This document shows positions 50,101-58,497 of a stretch of 64,000 nucleotides of DNA, piece after piece. Both the position numbers and the translations under genes were made by a program. Source of the DNA: Leishmania infantum JPCM5 (Eukaryota > Euglenozoa > Kinetoplastea > Trypanosomatida > Trypanosomatidae); NCBI RefSeq assembly GCF_000002875.2, contig NC_009408.2, positions 224,501 to 288,500 on the forward strand, given 5' to 3'. Position 1 is the stretch's first letter. Every line of letters starts with the position of its first letter. The notes beneath the pieces are model-generated. The model was given only the letters and a program-made list of their open reading frames with translations. It did no database searches and was not told where the DNA came from.

Positions 50101-50562
50101 CTGCTGGGGTGCACATCCTGCGAGGCCGCCGAGTCCTTGGCCGCGAGCGGCCGCGGCAGCCGCGGCAAGCAGGCAGAGGAGCTCAAGATGCAGTTCCGCA
50201 AGGTGGGTCAGCCAAAGAAAAAGAGTGGGCCACGCATGGATGAGTTGAAGGCGTGGCGCCACATCAGCGCCGTTGCCTCGTTCAACCTTGACAGCGTTAC
50301 CCGCGCCGTGGCGAAGCACGCGCCATCGCTTCTCTCCTTTCTGTTCGCTGACGAGCGCGATAACACCAAGATGGCCGGGCCCGTCGTGTCGACCTGCGTG
50401 AAGGTCGAGAAGCCCGCCTTCGAGGAGGACGAGGAGACGATCACGTGTGCCAGTCAAGCCGCCATCCAGCAGCAGGAGAGCGAGATGGAGATCGAGGTGA
50501 TCGACGACGACGATGACGAGGAAGAGGCGGAGCTCGAATCGTCCGAAGAGGTCAGTGATTAG
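47182..50562 (+). CDS. RAD54: RAD54-like SNF2-family DNA repair ATPase
   Basis: A 1126-residue protein. The SNF2 ATPase core runs from about residue 433 to 950: LRPHQIIGVKFL (435-446), Walker A ADEMGLGKT (464-472), DEGH box (572-575), SGTPIQNDLSEF, and in the second lobe SSKAGGVGLNLIGANRLILF, DPDWNPANDAQAMGR and VWRDGQKKRVFIYRL. These sequences, and the DGQKK ending in particular, match RAD54 rather than ISWI or CHD groups. RAD54 translocates on DNA and assists RAD51 in homologous recombination. About 430 residues precede the core, Ala/Glu-rich, longer than in yeast or human. The C-terminus ends in an acidic Asp/Glu stretch. The gene is directly upstream of the repeat-bracketed malic enzyme unit; the proximity may be chance. 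Confidence 0.9.
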   Translation: MRKSAAGSGVANGTFRPPTTSGEGKPAERKPRTRPLLPATVAAAVPRFMTGWRALSKGSFKAPGSGDASNIGDDTVDLPGPSVTCITSTGARREVMYPTVTPHSAGSTAHNDLVAYRLARRSQIDYHQPESAAQAVAARALQAAAAARGKTEADSEDSGSQGGGTAKLLKVEAGTGGVKTAPGAPEAAEDGTAAAASEGHETAAAANEDAIPADKVVSRYPVSPYGKLYFQVETDGATRHESVGIVIIDTELLGVMMYDRVGRQYGNRPDPGYPIKQEEVDSAKAGSVLKVGTKSVLLITALTEEAFRSGEFFLRSEHDLRVKEDKAKAKAEAAAAEEAKARKPGMSFGNSLSNCSAFASILFRRRPKDGETGFVVPVAGRPKMGKNGIIMDDLHPLHDPDREKAVVLFRADYKRDVHGRRQVSVVVDPIIGDKLRPHQIIGVKFLFDCITGERMLGYHGAILADEMGLGKTIQTVATIYTCLKQGKHGQPTARKCLVVTPSSLVKNWCNEFDKWLGEGAVRHFAISESTPKGDRIISRFDGDGDVLVISYDQLRKYIDRLSGLRSVELVVCDEGHRLKNAEVKTTKAVDMLPTRNRIILSGTPIQNDLSEFHAMVNFVNPGILGNRDLFARVFEEPVSLGRDPGCPDHLKSLGRDRAHYLSVLTQRFILRRTQSINESYLPPKVDVTVFVRLGEKQELAYQKLADVVESAECTPLVLISALRKLCNHMDLFHDAVHLSHQIGNSAGALAQQQQAGRRRGRSSAAGESRGIPLSVLPKGFKPGSLSVDCGSKMHFVSLVLDELKRNGERDKLVIVSNFTQTLDIIAALCNSKQIAYFQLDGSTPIKKRQQLVDYFNVPGSQEIVFLLSSKAGGVGLNLIGANRLILFDPDWNPANDAQAMGRVWRDGQKKRVFIYRLLSTGTIEEKIYQRQVSKQGLSANVVDMQEDSKQHFTLEELKSLFKYKADTLCDTHDLLGCTSCEAAESLAASGRGSRGKQAEELKMQFRKVGQPKKKSGPRMDELKAWRHISAVASFNLDSVTRAVAKHAPSLLSFLFADERDNTKMAGPVVSTCVKVEKPAFEEDEETITCASQAAIQQQESEMEIEVIDDDDDEEEAELESSEEVSD

Positions 50563-50964
50563 CTCCATGAAGTCCCTCTTTTCTGTCCAGTGGTGGTCGA
50601 CGCAGATACCGTCGACAAGGATGTCTGCTGTGAGTGGACAGGCGTGCGCGTGTTTGTCCTTCAGAAGTGGTGCGCAGCGCGTAGTTTCGCTCTTTTTGCT
50701 TCTTTCTTTTTCTTTGTTGTTAGCTTGTGCTTCTCTCGATCCTATCTTCTCGCGCGCCATCATTTGTGCACGCCTCCTGAGCATCTCTCACTCTTTCCTC
50801 CTCCTCATGCCTTGCAGACCCTCCATGCACAACGCGGTGCACGGTGCAGCTTGCAACGCGCATCGTCCCCCACAGCGTTTACATGTATGCGCGGTCTCGC
50901 CCCCCCCCGCTCGCCTCCCGCGGCGCGTCGCTTCACTTTCTTTTTTCTTTATTGACGGCACTGC

Positions 50965-51316
50965 GCGTGTGTTTAGAGGGTAGGGGGTAGCCAAGCCGCC
51001 CCCACCATCTCTGGAGGTGGCAGGGTCATGTGCCCACGGCGCAGGGGGAGGTCAGGGCGAATTGATCGCTGCTGATGTTGGCCGTCAGGTTATGCATGGC
51101 GTTGCGTCGGAGAGACGCGCGATTGTGAACGTGTTTGTATCACCCGTGTGATGGGCAACGTGCCAACGTATTTGACCCCGATTTCTCCCCACGCCCGCCC
51201 CACGCTGCTTCGCGCCACGCGGATGGGGGCCCTTGTGACAGGGCCGGCGGGGGGGGGGGGCAGGTAGACTGGAGTTGAACACATGTTGTGTGTGGCAGAG
51301 AATGCACACGTTGAAG
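50965..51316 (+). mobile_element. SIDER2-like degenerate retroposon, copy A (internally deleted)
   Basis: Bases 50965-51202 are identical to 54993-55230 (copy B). The rest, from GCTGCTTCGCGCCACGCGG (from about 51204) to the GAGAATGCACACG box (51298-51310), matches the 3' part of copy C (60265-60367) with few differences. Relative to copy C, roughly 190 bases between these parts are missing, with CACGCTGC-like sequence at the join. Short extinct retroposons of about 550 bp (SIDERs) are abundant in Leishmania 3' UTRs, where SIDER2 members have been linked to mRNA instability. The family name is assigned from memory; the repeat itself is seen directly. It contains a G12 run at 51249-51260. Confidence 0.7.
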
Positions 51317-51603
51317 CGCACGCGTTGTGGAAGACAGGCAAGCAGAGGCAGGGAGAGAGAAGCCTGTTCGTTCGACTTGCCGCATCCCTCCTCTCCTTTC
51401 CCTTATGGGCCATCCCCGCCGTCCCCAGAGCGAAAGAAGCGGGCCGCCCCCCTCCTCCCTGCTTTCCACACTGACTCTCAAACTCACTCCCTCCCACCCC
51501 ACCCCACCGCTTTACTTTCATATGCGTCTCCGCCATTCACCGCAACCAACACAAACATCTCATTTCGACTCGCGTGCGGACTCATCAAGCATTACTCGCG
51601 CCC

Positions 51604-51679
51604 ACAGCCCCTCCCCCCTTCATTCCTCCACCGCCTCTCCCCTCCTCCCTCTGCCCCCGCACACACGGTTACTGCGAAG
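51604..51679 (+). promoter_or_regulatory. Predicted spliced-leader acceptor for malic enzyme 1 mRNA
   Basis: A long C/T tract (about 51604-51659) is followed by AG at 51678-51679 (GCGAAG), 11 bases before the ATG; a second AG is at 51688-51689. This supports the start at 51691 over the upstream in-frame ATG at 51574, which would lie before the splice site. Prediction only. Confidence 0.45.
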
Positions 51680-51690
51680 CGCCAACTAGA

Positions 51691-53406
51691 ATGTCCCTCC
51701 AAAACGATCTGCAGAGCAAGACGGCGTCGCATGTGCACTCGCACTGTGCACATGTCCTGACGAACCGCTACCTGAACCGCGGCACCGCCTTTACGACAGA
51801 GCAGCGTAAGAAGCTTGGCATTCTTGGTGCCCTGCCGCCCACCGTCGAGACCCTCGAGATGCAGATTGAGCGTGCCTGGATGCAGCTGTGCCGCTACGAC
51901 AAGCCCATCAACCGCTACCACCACCTGGTCAGCATCCATGCCACGAACACGACGCTTTACTACGCCCTCGTGCTCACCCACATCGAGGAACTGCTCCCCA
52001 TCATCTACACGCCGACCGTCGGCGAGGCCTGCCAGAACTTCAGCAACTACTGGGTGCGTGAGCGCGGAATGTATTTGAGCAAGTACCTCAAGGGTCACTT
52101 CTCTGAGGTGATGAAAGAGTCTCTGTACGACAACGTCGACGTCATCGTTATCACCGATGGCTCCCGCATTCTCGGCCTGGGCGACCTCGGCGCCAACGGC
52201 ATCGGCATCAGCATCGGCAAGTGCTCCCTGTACGTCGCCGGCGCCGGCCTGCATCCGAGCCGCGTGCTGCCGGTCGTCATGGACGTTGGCACAAACACGG
52301 AACGGTATCTGAACGATCGCGAGTACCTCGGCACCCGCGAGAAGCGCCTCGATGACGATCAGTTCTACAGCCTGCTGGACGAGTTCATGGAAGCTGTGAA
52401 GGACACCTGGCCCTCCGCTGTCGTGCAGTTCGAGGACTTCAGCAACAACCACTGCTTCGACATGCTGGAGCGCTACCAAAAGAAGTACCGCTGCTTCAAC
52501 GACGATATCCAGGGCACCGGCGCCGTCATAGCTGCTGGTTTTCTGAACGCTGTCAAGAAGTCCGGCCTTGGCCCGCTGGAACAGCGCATCGTCGTCTTCG
52601 GCGCCGGCTCTGCCGCTGTCGGTGTGGCGAAAAACATCGCCCAGCTGGCCTCTCGCATGTACAACGTGGACATTGCTGAGGTGTTGAAGACGTTCTACCT
52701 GGTCGACACGAAGGGCTTGGTGAGTGACACCCGTGGTGACAAGCTGGCGGCGCACAAGGTACTGCTGTCGCGCAAGGACATCTCGGCCGAGGACAGCCAG
52801 AACCTGAAGTCGCTCGAGGACGTCGTGCAGTTCGTGAAGCCGACGGCCCTGCTTGGCCTGGGCGGTGTCGGTCCTGTGTTCACGGAGGCTATAGTGAAGA
52901 GCGTCGCCGCCAACGCTGCCCGCCCGATCATCTTTCCGCTGTCGAATCCCACGAGCAAGTCGGAGGTTATGCCGGATGATGCGTACCGCTGGACCAACGG
53001 TGCAGCTATTATCGCCTCCGGCAGCCCCTTTCCGGCCTCCACCATCAACGGCAAGACCATCAAGCCGTCGCAGGGCAACAACCTGTACGTCTTCCCAGGC
53101 GTCGGCCTCGGCTGCGCGCTGGTCCAGCCATCCTACATCCCGGACGACCTCCTGGTGGCTGCCTCGGCGTGCCTGAACCTACTCACGACCCCGGAGCAGA
53201 TGGAGGTGGAGCAGCTGTACCCGCCGCTGGAAGACATCCATAACATCTCTGCCCACATCGCCACCGAGGTTATCATGGAGGCGCAGCGCCTCGGCATCGA
53301 CGGAAACAAGGACCTGCCGCGCGAGAAGGATGCCATTCTGGCGGCCATAAAGACATCTCAGTGGGTGCCGCACTACCCGGCAGAGCTGGACGTCAGCCTT
53401 CTGTGA
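51691..53406 (+). CDS. Malic enzyme, copy 1
   Basis: A 571-residue malic enzyme that decarboxylates malate to pyruvate with reduction of NAD(P)+, a source of NADPH in trypanosomatids. Seen: IYTPTVGEACQ (105-115) with the catalytic Tyr106, LGDLGANGIGISIGK (163-177) with the catalytic Lys177, metal-binding FEDF (247-250; Glu248, Asp249) and NDDIQGTGAVIAAG (270-283; Asp272), and the dinucleotide-binding GAGSAAVGVAK (304-314). The length is typical. The N-terminus (MSLQNDLQSK) lacks a mitochondrial presequence, so a cytosolic form is likely. The start is chosen from the family N-terminus and the predicted splice site. The gene lies between perfect direct repeats and shares mismatch-free tracts with copy 2. 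NADP preference is inferred from relatives. Confidence 0.94.
   Translation: MSLQNDLQSKTASHVHSHCAHVLTNRYLNRGTAFTTEQRKKLGILGALPPTVETLEMQIERAWMQLCRYDKPINRYHHLVSIHATNTTLYYALVLTHIEELLPIIYTPTVGEACQNFSNYWVRERGMYLSKYLKGHFSEVMKESLYDNVDVIVITDGSRILGLGDLGANGIGISIGKCSLYVAGAGLHPSRVLPVVMDVGTNTERYLNDREYLGTREKRLDDDQFYSLLDEFMEAVKDTWPSAVVQFEDFSNNHCFDMLERYQKKYRCFNDDIQGTGAVIAAGFLNAVKKSGLGPLEQRIVVFGAGSAAVGVAKNIAQLASRMYNVDIAEVLKTFYLVDTKGLVSDTRGDKLAAHKVLLSRKDISAEDSQNLKSLEDVVQFVKPTALLGLGGVGPVFTEAIVKSVAANAARPIIFPLSNPTSKSEVMPDDAYRWTNGAAIIASGSPFPASTINGKTIKPSQGNNLYVFPGVGLGCALVQPSYIPDDLLVAASACLNLLTTPEQMEVEQLYPPLEDIHNISAHIATEVIMEAQRLGIDGNKDLPREKDAILAAIKTSQWVPHYPAELDVSLL
52132..52238 (+). repeat. Malic enzyme identity tract 1, copy 1 (107 bp, identical to 57217-57323)
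   Basis: These 107 bases encode about NVDVIVITDGSRILGLGDLG and the following GANGIGISIGKCSLYVA, and match the corresponding part of copy 2 at every base, including all synonymous positions. The sequence just upstream and downstream differs clearly between copies. Suggests a conversion tract. Confidence 0.9.
52372..52541 (+). repeat. Malic enzyme identity tract 2, copy 1 (170 bp, identical to 57457-57626)
   Basis: One hundred and seventy bases from LLDEFMEAVKD to AVIAAGF match copy 2 without a mismatch, covering the metal-binding FEDF and NDDIQGTG motifs. Beyond both ends the two genes diverge at once. A shorter shared run of about 32 bases lies between the two tracts. Confidence 0.9.
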
Positions 53407-54992
53407 AGGACGGCGGCTAGACGTCTGCACCGTGCGACTGTAGCGCTGAGCGAAGGCGGTGCCGCTGCTTGCATGCGTGTATATGTGCTGTGTGTTACTG
53501 TGTAGTTGTATCTGCTGTGTGCACGCGCATCTGTCGCTCAATGCTACCTATAGGCCCTCCTCTCCTCTTCCTGCCCCGCACCCCGGCCTCACCTCCCCCT
53601 ATCGGCCCCTTCCATGAACGCATGGTTACGTGCAGTGCCTTCTTCTGCGCGCCTCTGTGTCGCTGCTGCCCTTCCTGCACATGGTCGTGTGCATGGGGGT
53701 ATTTGTCACTCTTCGGAGTTCTTCTTTACCGTTATCCCCCTCCCCCTCCCCCTCCCCCGCCTCCTTTTTACTTTTTGTTTTGCTTCCGTTTTTTTTTTAC
53801 TTGAGACGGCGATGCGTGCGTACGTGTGTGTGTGTGTGTACCTGCCTTCTCTTCCTTGAACCCCGACTCCACTCATTCCTCTTTTCGCTTTTCGTTTTGG
53901 CTTTTCTGCGGACCTCCCCCTCTTCATCTCCCTCTCCCTCTTTCGACTCCCCCCCCTGTGATCCCCCGGCTCCTTTCACTGGGCGCCGCCTCCGTCCTGT
54001 TGTAGTTGTGTGCCTCCTTGTATGCCTGCGTTTTCTTCTTGGGGGAAGGGGGTATCCGCTTGCGGATGTGCCGATGCTCATGCTGACGCGTTCCCTTACT
54101 TAGTGCGTGCGTGAAATTTTTTTGTCGGGGAAGGGAGGGGGACGGATCCTCACTCCACATGAGGTTTGCCTGTGCGCGTCGGTGGGCGTCTCTCCCTCCC
54201 TCTCGCTCTGTGTGCGTGTGTGTTGGCCCCCTGCCGGGTGTCTCTTTCGGGTGTGCGTGTGCATCTCGTTTCTTCCGTGCGAGGATGTCGCACTCGCCCG
54301 CCATGCCGTGTCCTGAGCGTCTCTCAACGAGCTCGTCTCTCCCCTTTCCACGCCTCAGACGTGTTGGCGCCACCTTTTCGCTCCGGCACACTGGAGACGG
54401 CCCCCTCCCCCTCTCCCACCCTCTTCGCTTATCCCGGATGTCGACAAAGTCAGGGGGACGTGAGTGGGGAGGTGGAGAGAGAGAGACCGACAGACAGCGG
54501 GGGGAGGGGAGTCACGCACCAGAGCGAGAGACAGGCAGAGAGGGAGAGGGGGCAACCAGAAAAGGAGCAACAACGAAAACACTAACACAAGAGTGATCGG
54601 GTATCTTTTTCGGGCGCTTGGGGGGGTAATGAAAGGCAGGGCAAGGGGGTGGTGAAGATGTGGATGAGGGAGTGTGGTCGTGCGCGTCGCCCACAGGAGC
54701 ACGCTCCCTCCTCTCCCCTCCCTCCCCTCTGCCCCTCCCTCCTCTCTCCCTCTTTCCCTGCTATGGTTATTGTCTCACGCAGGCACACCAGCACGCAGGC
54801 CCGGGGTGTCGCTCTCCTTCTTCGTCTTGTCGCGATGGAGCCTGACACTTGCTTCTTCATTGGTATATACTATTTCTGTTTTCTGTTACTTTCGGCTTTG
54901 TGCGTGCGCGTGTACCCATCTCTCCTCGCATCCGGTGCGTGGCAGCTCAGGGTTCTGCACCCCTCCCCCCGCTCCCCACTCTCTCTCTGCCT

Positions 54993-55230
54993 GCGTGTGT
55001 TTAGAGGGTAGGGGGTAGCCAAGCCGCCCCCACCATCTCTGGAGGTGGCAGGGTCATGTGCCCACGGCGCAGGGGGAGGTCAGGGCGAATTGATCGCTGC
55101 TGATGTTGGCCGTCAGGTTATGCATGGCGTTGCGTCGGAGAGACGCGCGATTGTGAACGTGTTTGTATCACCCGTGTGATGGGCAACGTGCCAACGTATT
55201 TGACCCCGATTTCTCCCCACGCCCGCCCCA
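54993..55230 (+). mobile_element. SIDER2-like degenerate retroposon, copy B (5' part only)
   Basis: A 238-base segment identical to 50965-51202, in the same orientation and exactly 4028 bases downstream. After base 55230 the match stops; the 3' part of the element (GCTTCGCGCC... and the TTGTGTGTGGCAGAGAATG box) is missing. The two perfect copies flank malic enzyme 1 as direct repeats. Perfect identity over 238 bases of presumed dead retroposon indicates recent duplication or conversion. Confidence 0.75.
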
Positions 55231-56589
55231 TCTGCGGGGTCACCGCAAAACCACCACAACACCGACAACTAAAGTACTTTGTTGTTTGTTTCTCCTCCTC
55301 ATGTGCAGGACAACGCAAGAACGTATGCATACAGAAATTGCGGAAAGAGAGAGGGAGACGCGTCATCCGCATCCCTCGCTCTTTCCCCTCCTCATCATCT
55401 CTCAACTGTGCGCACCACCAACGGAGGACCACTGCGCGCGGCAGATGGAGACAGACAGACGTGCTTAAAAGAAGAAATCAGCGATAGCACACAAACAAAA
55501 CGAATAGCAAACATTTTTTTTGTGGGTAAAGCGGCAGCCAACGAGCGAGTATGTGTGCTTGTGTGTGTGCGTGTATGGGGGATGGAGTGACAAGAAAAGG
55601 GTGTGCGCTGCTCTGCATCGAGAAAGGTGTCACGCGGCCGATCTCCGGTCAAGTTGGAGCGGAAAACGCCCACAGCAACAACACCAATACGATATCTCAA
55701 GAGACGTTTTCACCGCGCATTCGTCATGCACATGTATCGCTGCACACCTCGCCTCCTGCTGCCCGGCGACCGCAGCCATGTGTCCCATGCGTCATCCGCG
55801 TCCCTTCGCGCAACACTACGTGCGAGAGCAAGGGACATAGAATTCCACATGAAAATGCAAGCAAGGTGATCTGTTTGATGCTGCACAGTGGGGCAACAAC
55901 AAAGACATCAAGGAAGAGAGAAAAAGAAGGCAGGAGCTGCTCTGCTAACTTGTGTGCATTCCCCCAAGCGCCGCTCTTTCGCGTTCTCCTTCTCCTATCT
56001 GCGTGCCCCGCCGACTTCTCTTGTATCTCTCCCTCGTGATGGAGATGCAGTGTGTGGGTGTGAGCTTAGAGGATTCGGCAGACGTGCCGCCCATCCTCCA
56101 AAACTCCTCCGTGACAACGACGCATGACAAGTCTGCATGTCTCTCTCTTCGTTCCTCTACCTCTCGCTTGGCTTTCCTACCTGCCTGCCTGCCTTCGCAC
56201 GCGGGCTCGTGAACGCCAACACGCACGCACGCACGCACGCGCACCCAATCCACCCCCTCAAGGCTTTCAGATATCAGTCAAATCCCTTTTTTTTTCTTCT
56301 GTTGTTCTCGTCTTCTCGCTCGCCTTTCTTCTGTCGTTAACGCAATCGCCATCATCCTTAGCATCTCTCCTCTTGCATTCTTTCGTCGGCAGGCTGCGAT
56401 CGACGGCCCTCTTCGGCCCCACCCCACCCCACCCGCCCCCGGTCGCCGCCCCCACGCCCTCCTCTCCTCCTCCTTTGCTCTCACAAGTCGTCGTGCGTTT
56501 TGTGACGTACACAAGTACCACAACACGTACGCACGTACGCGAACGGGCACGCAACGCGCGGACATACTCATCGGTCGTTTTTTTTTGTC

Positions 56590-56628
56590 ACCCGGTCCAT
56601 CTCTCTTTCTGTCTGGCGTGTGCTGCAG
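56590..56628 (+). promoter_or_regulatory. Predicted spliced-leader acceptor for malic enzyme 2 mRNA
   Basis: The pyrimidine-rich CATCTCTCTTTCTGTCTGG stretch is followed by AG at 56627-56628 (TGCTGCAGC), which would leave a 5' UTR of about 147 bases. If used, the upstream in-frame frame start at 56620 is irrelevant and the ATG at 56776 is the start. Prediction only. Confidence 0.4.
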
Positions 56629-56775
56629 CTTCGTTCACCGCATCTACGAGGGCGCCTACAAACGGCTACCACAGCCATCACGTCATCTCCGCCCGACGTC
56701 GCCCGTTTCCTTCCCCTTCTCTTGCATCAACCCGCCCTCCCCTCCTCTTTTTCCTGCCCGGCCACCTTGCTCAAT

Positions 56776-58497
56776 ATGCTTGCCAAGTCGCTGGTTCATC
56801 TGATCGAGGTGTCGAAGCGCCCAGTGCGCGGTGTCGATTACCTGCGCAACCGCTTCACCAATAAGGGCACAGCCTTTACCGCAGCAGAGCGGTCGCACAT
56901 GAACGTGGAAGGGTTGCTGCCGCCCTCTGTCGAGACCCTCGATGATCAGGTGGAGCGGTACTGGGATCAGCTGAACCGTTTCAACGAGCCGATCAACCGC
57001 TATCAGTTGCTGCGCAACGTGCAGAACACGAACGTCACCCTCTACTACGCCATCTTGACGCGGTACCTGAAGCAGACACTGCCGATCGTGTACACACCGA
57101 CCGTCGGCGAGGCCTGCCAGCGCTACGGTGACCTCTATCAGAAGGACCACGGACTGTACCTCGACGTCGCCATCAAGGGCAAGGTGAGGAAGCTGATTCA
57201 GAACCTTCGCAAGACGAACGTCGACGTCATCGTTATCACCGATGGCTCCCGCATTCTCGGCCTGGGCGACCTCGGCGCCAACGGCATCGGCATCAGCATC
57301 GGCAAGTGCTCCCTGTACGTCGCTGCGGGCGGTGTGAAGCCGAGCCGCGTTCTGCCGGTCGTCATGGACGTTGGCACAAACAACCTCGAGCTCCGCAACA
57401 ACCCGCTTTATCTCGGTTTGCGCAAGCCGCGGTGCGGCGACGCCGACTTTTACGCTCTGCTGGACGAGTTCATGGAAGCTGTGAAGGACACCTGGCCCTC
57501 CGCTGTCGTGCAGTTCGAGGACTTCAGCAACAACCACTGCTTCGACATGCTGGAGCGCTACCAAAAGAAGTACCGCTGCTTCAACGACGATATCCAGGGC
57601 ACCGGCGCCGTCATAGCTGCTGGTTTCCACACGGCGGTGAAGCTAAGCAAGATCCCGATGGAGCAGCAGCGCATCGTCTTCTTCGGCGCCGGCTCTGCCG
57701 CGACCGGTGTGGCGGAGAGCATCGCCGACCTCGCCGCTGAGGCCGGGATGAAGAAAGAGGACGTCAAGAAGAGCATCTTCTTCGTCGACTCGATGGGCAT
57801 GGTGGCCACCAACCGCGGTGACAAGCTGGCCAAGCACAAGCTGGGATGGGCCCGCACCGACATCCCTGACGCAGTTATTGCAAGCCTGAAGACTCTCGAG
57901 GACGTTGTGCGCTACGTGCGGCCGACCGCGCTCATCGGCCTCGGCGCCACCGCCAACGTCTTTTCGCGCGAGATTGTGGAGTTTCTGCACTCGTGCTGCC
58001 CTCACCCGATCATATTCCCGCTGTCAAATCCGTCCAGCAAAGCCGAAATTGTGCCGGCGAACGCATACAAGTGGACGAACGGCGATGCCATCGTGGCCTC
58101 CGGCAGCCCCTTTCCTGAGACGGTCGTCAGCGGCCGCACGCTGCAACCATCGCAAGGCAACAACCTGTACATCTTCCCCGGGGTGGGTCTCGGCTGCTGC
58201 ATTGCTCAGCCGCCGTACATCCCGCAGGAGGTGCTGGTGGCGGCCGCTGCCTGCCTGAGCACGCTGGCCACGCCGGACGACCTCGCCAAGGGACAGCTGT
58301 ACCCGTCTATTGAGGAGGTGCGCCGCGTGTCGCGTGAGGTGGCCGTGGCGTGTATTCAGAAGCTACAGGAGCTGGGGCTGGCCAAGGCAGATCTGCCAGA
58401 TAACCGCCCAGACCTGATGAAGCTGGTGAAGACGGCTTTCTGGGAGCCGCGCTACTTGCCCGAGAATTATTACCTGGAGAAGGAGTTTATTTGCTAA
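56776..58497 (+). CDS. Malic enzyme, copy 2
   Basis: A 573-residue paralog of the gene at 51691-53406, with the same catalytic motifs: VYTPTVGEACQ, LGDLGANGIGISIGK, FEDF, NDDIQGTGAVIAAG and GAGSAATGVAE. Outside the two identity tracts the proteins differ at many positions, including the dinucleotide domain (VDSMGMVATNRGDKLAKHK here, VDTKGLVSDTRGDKLAAHK in copy 1), so cofactor use or regulation may differ. The N-terminus MLAKSLVHLIEVSKRPVRG is basic, hydrophobic and free of acidic residues apart from one Glu, and could act as a mitochondrial presequence; other trypanosomatids have a mitochondrial and a cytosolic malic enzyme. That assignment is inference. The ATG at 56776 is preferred because the preceding 52 in-frame residues are UTR-like. 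Confidence 0.94.
   Translation: MLAKSLVHLIEVSKRPVRGVDYLRNRFTNKGTAFTAAERSHMNVEGLLPPSVETLDDQVERYWDQLNRFNEPINRYQLLRNVQNTNVTLYYAILTRYLKQTLPIVYTPTVGEACQRYGDLYQKDHGLYLDVAIKGKVRKLIQNLRKTNVDVIVITDGSRILGLGDLGANGIGISIGKCSLYVAAGGVKPSRVLPVVMDVGTNNLELRNNPLYLGLRKPRCGDADFYALLDEFMEAVKDTWPSAVVQFEDFSNNHCFDMLERYQKKYRCFNDDIQGTGAVIAAGFHTAVKLSKIPMEQQRIVFFGAGSAATGVAESIADLAAEAGMKKEDVKKSIFFVDSMGMVATNRGDKLAKHKLGWARTDIPDAVIASLKTLEDVVRYVRPTALIGLGATANVFSREIVEFLHSCCPHPIIFPLSNPSSKAEIVPANAYKWTNGDAIVASGSPFPETVVSGRTLQPSQGNNLYIFPGVGLGCCIAQPPYIPQEVLVAAAACLSTLATPDDLAKGQLYPSIEEVRRVSREVAVACIQKLQELGLAKADLPDNRPDLMKLVKTAFWEPRYLPENYYLEKEFIC
57217..57323 (+). repeat. Malic enzyme identity tract 1, copy 2
   Basis: Identical over 107 bases to 52132-52238 in malic enzyme 1. 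See that entry. Confidence 0.9.
57457..57626 (+). repeat. Malic enzyme identity tract 2, copy 2
   Basis: Identical over 170 bases to 52372-52541 in malic enzyme 1. See that entry. Confidence 0.9.

Larger units (their letters stand above)
50563..51690 (+). other. Intergenic region containing SIDER2-like copy A
   Basis: The left part (50563-50960) is pyrimidine-rich, ordinary 3' UTR sequence. The SIDER2-like element lies at about 50965-51316. A C/T-rich tract (about 51600-51660) precedes the malic enzyme 1 start. No gene seen. Confidence 0.65.
53407..56775 (+). other. Intergenic region, malic enzyme 1 to malic enzyme 2
   Basis: A 3.4-kb gap with no convincing gene. It contains pyrimidine tracts (53720-53800, 53920-53960, 54700-54760), GT runs and SIDER2-like copy B at 54993-55230. 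The part from 55231 onward is unrelated to the sequence that follows copy A. Two candidate acceptor regions for malic enzyme 2 are near its right end. Confidence 0.6.

Noticed and set aside
51592..52755. Antisense frames opposite both malic enzymes (387 and 315 codons)
   Set aside because: They resemble each other only because the sense genes do. No independent evidence of coding.
53400..53406. C-terminal SLL of malic enzyme 1 as a glycosomal PTS1 signal
   Set aside because: The usual consensus has a basic residue in the middle position ([SAC][KRH][LM]); Leu does not fit.
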